A stretch of DNA of 15,984 nt from Verrucomicrobiales bacterium. GTDB taxonomy: Bacteria; Verrucomicrobiota; Verrucomicrobiae; Limisphaerales; UBA1100. The position numbers and the translations under genes were made by a program. Each line of letters begins with the position of its first letter. The first letter of the stretch is position 1. The stretch is from the NCBI GenBank assembly GCA_002721895.1, contig PBLV01000058.1:1-15984 (forward strand). The letters run 5' to 3'. This document shows, piece after piece, positions 15,451-15,984 of the stretch. The notes under the pieces were generated by a model. The model saw only the letters and a list, made by a program, of their open reading frames with translations, was not told the origin of the DNA and ran no database searches.

Positions 15451-15984
15451 TCATTCTTTACCGTATACCGGCGGCTTCCAGTCCTTGGGCAGGCGACCTT
15501 GCGGGCGGACACCCAGGGAACCGGCGGGAATCGGGCGATCCTTGGGCTGCAGCAACGGCAGGTTGTCCGGTAGATGCTTGATGCGGAAGTTTTTGTATTC
15601 CACTTTCATGGGCGGCCCCTTGTGCACCTGCACGGCTAACACGCCATCGAGCGAACGGCCTTTCGGATCAAAGTCAATGAGATCCGCGGTCGGATGCCCG
15701 TCAATCCAGTGCTGGATATGATTTCCCCGCACCAAGACACGGTACTCGTGCCATTCATCTGCAGGAAATTCCTTCACAGGCATTTGGCCAACGATCCAGG
15801 AACGACCCGTTTCGTCGACAATCACCTTTTCACCGGTGTGTGCTAAAATACGGCGGCCTTTTTCCTCATAAACCATCCCGTTGTAATTGGGATTTTTGGC
15901 AACCACATCGCACTGGTATCCGGAGGCGGCGTAGAGGCCAATATCAGGCCGCATACGGCTACGATATTGAATGCCACTATTACC
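15451..15984 (-). CDS. DUF1080 (3-keto-disaccharide hydrolase family) protein, 5'-truncated by the window edge
   Basis: The frame is open to the window edge; 177 residues are visible, and an ATG at 15954 is internal. The first residues are GNSGIQYRSR, the hallmark N-S-G-I-x-x-R motif of the family, followed by YQCDV, EWHEYRVLVRGNHIQHWIDG (WHEY, strand, DG turn) and VEYKNFRIKHL, the usual closing strand of the jelly-roll. A proline-rich tail of about 35 residues ends the protein. Family members (Pfam 3-keto-disaccharide hydrolase) act on glycosides oxidised at C3 or serve as carbohydrate-binding modules; which applies here is unknown. The signal peptide is off-window. It is probably the first visible gene of a pair with the sulfatase at 14001-15413. 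Confidence 0.88.
   Translation of the reverse strand, partial: GNSGIQYRSRMRPDIGLYAASGYQCDVVAKNPNYNGMVYEEKGRRILAHTGEKVIVDETGRSWIVGQMPVKEFPADEWHEYRVLVRGNHIQHWIDGHPTADLIDFDPKGRSLDGVLAVQVHKGPPMKVEYKNFRIKHLPDNLPLLQPKDRPIPAGSLGVRPQGRLPKDWKPPVYGKE

Noticed and set aside
15414..15512. Upstream ATGs (15512, 15440) for the right-hand sulfatase
   Set aside because: The first overlaps the DUF1080 gene by 62 bases and adds a non-signal leader; the second has GGGAG almost touching the ATG, though it remains possible.

Overview
The window is a dense block of genes for exported, carbohydrate-processing enzymes from a member of the PVC group (Planctomycetota or Verrucomicrobiota). I base that on the mix of protein families: many sulfatases, a Planctomycete-type cytochrome of the DUF1587/DUF1592/DUF1588/DUF1585 architecture next to a DUF1552 protein, a DUF1080 (3-keto-disaccharide hydrolase family) protein, a SASA-type esterase and a lactonase-like propeller. 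Most starts also lack a Shine-Dalgarno sequence. I cannot name the genus from sequence alone.

Layout. Positions 1-1170 hold the 3' part of an arylsulfatase gene. Positions 1171-1420 are a 250-base gap containing what looks like the wreck of a small secreted-protein gene. From 1421 to 9926 five genes run on the + strand with spacings from 60 bases down to a 14-base overlap: three sulfatases (1421-2893, 2954-4480, 4467-6047), a two-haem DUF1592 protein (6070-8583) and a Tat-exported DUF1552 protein (8595-9926). This run ends stop-to-stop against a compact - strand operon read from 13108 down to 9927: SASA esterase, an 88-residue exported orphan, an alpha/beta-hydrolase, then a lactonase-like propeller. 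A 133-base divergent promoter region (13109-13241) separates that operon from a + strand gene for a secreted concanavalin-like protein (13242-13955). At the right edge a - strand pair, a DUF1080 protein (15984-15451, cut by the window) followed by a fifth sulfatase (15413-14001), runs back toward it.

How they may work together. All eleven genes whose N-terminus is inside the window begin with an export signal, and there is no regulator, transporter or cytoplasmic enzyme. A reasonable reading (inference) is extracytoplasmic dismantling of a sulfated, acylated polysaccharide. Sulfatases would remove sulfate and the two esterases would remove acyl groups. The haem-bearing DUF1592/DUF1552 pair may take part in an oxidative step. 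The DUF1080 and lactonase-like proteins belong to families associated with oxidised sugars. The sulfatases need formylglycine maturation, and no maturase is present here, so it must be encoded elsewhere.

The left end (to about position 1600) is visibly more AT-rich than the rest, and the composition change falls inside the second sulfatase gene. No tRNA, rRNA, CRISPR array, transposase or clear terminator was seen. No gene-free stretch exceeds 300 bases.
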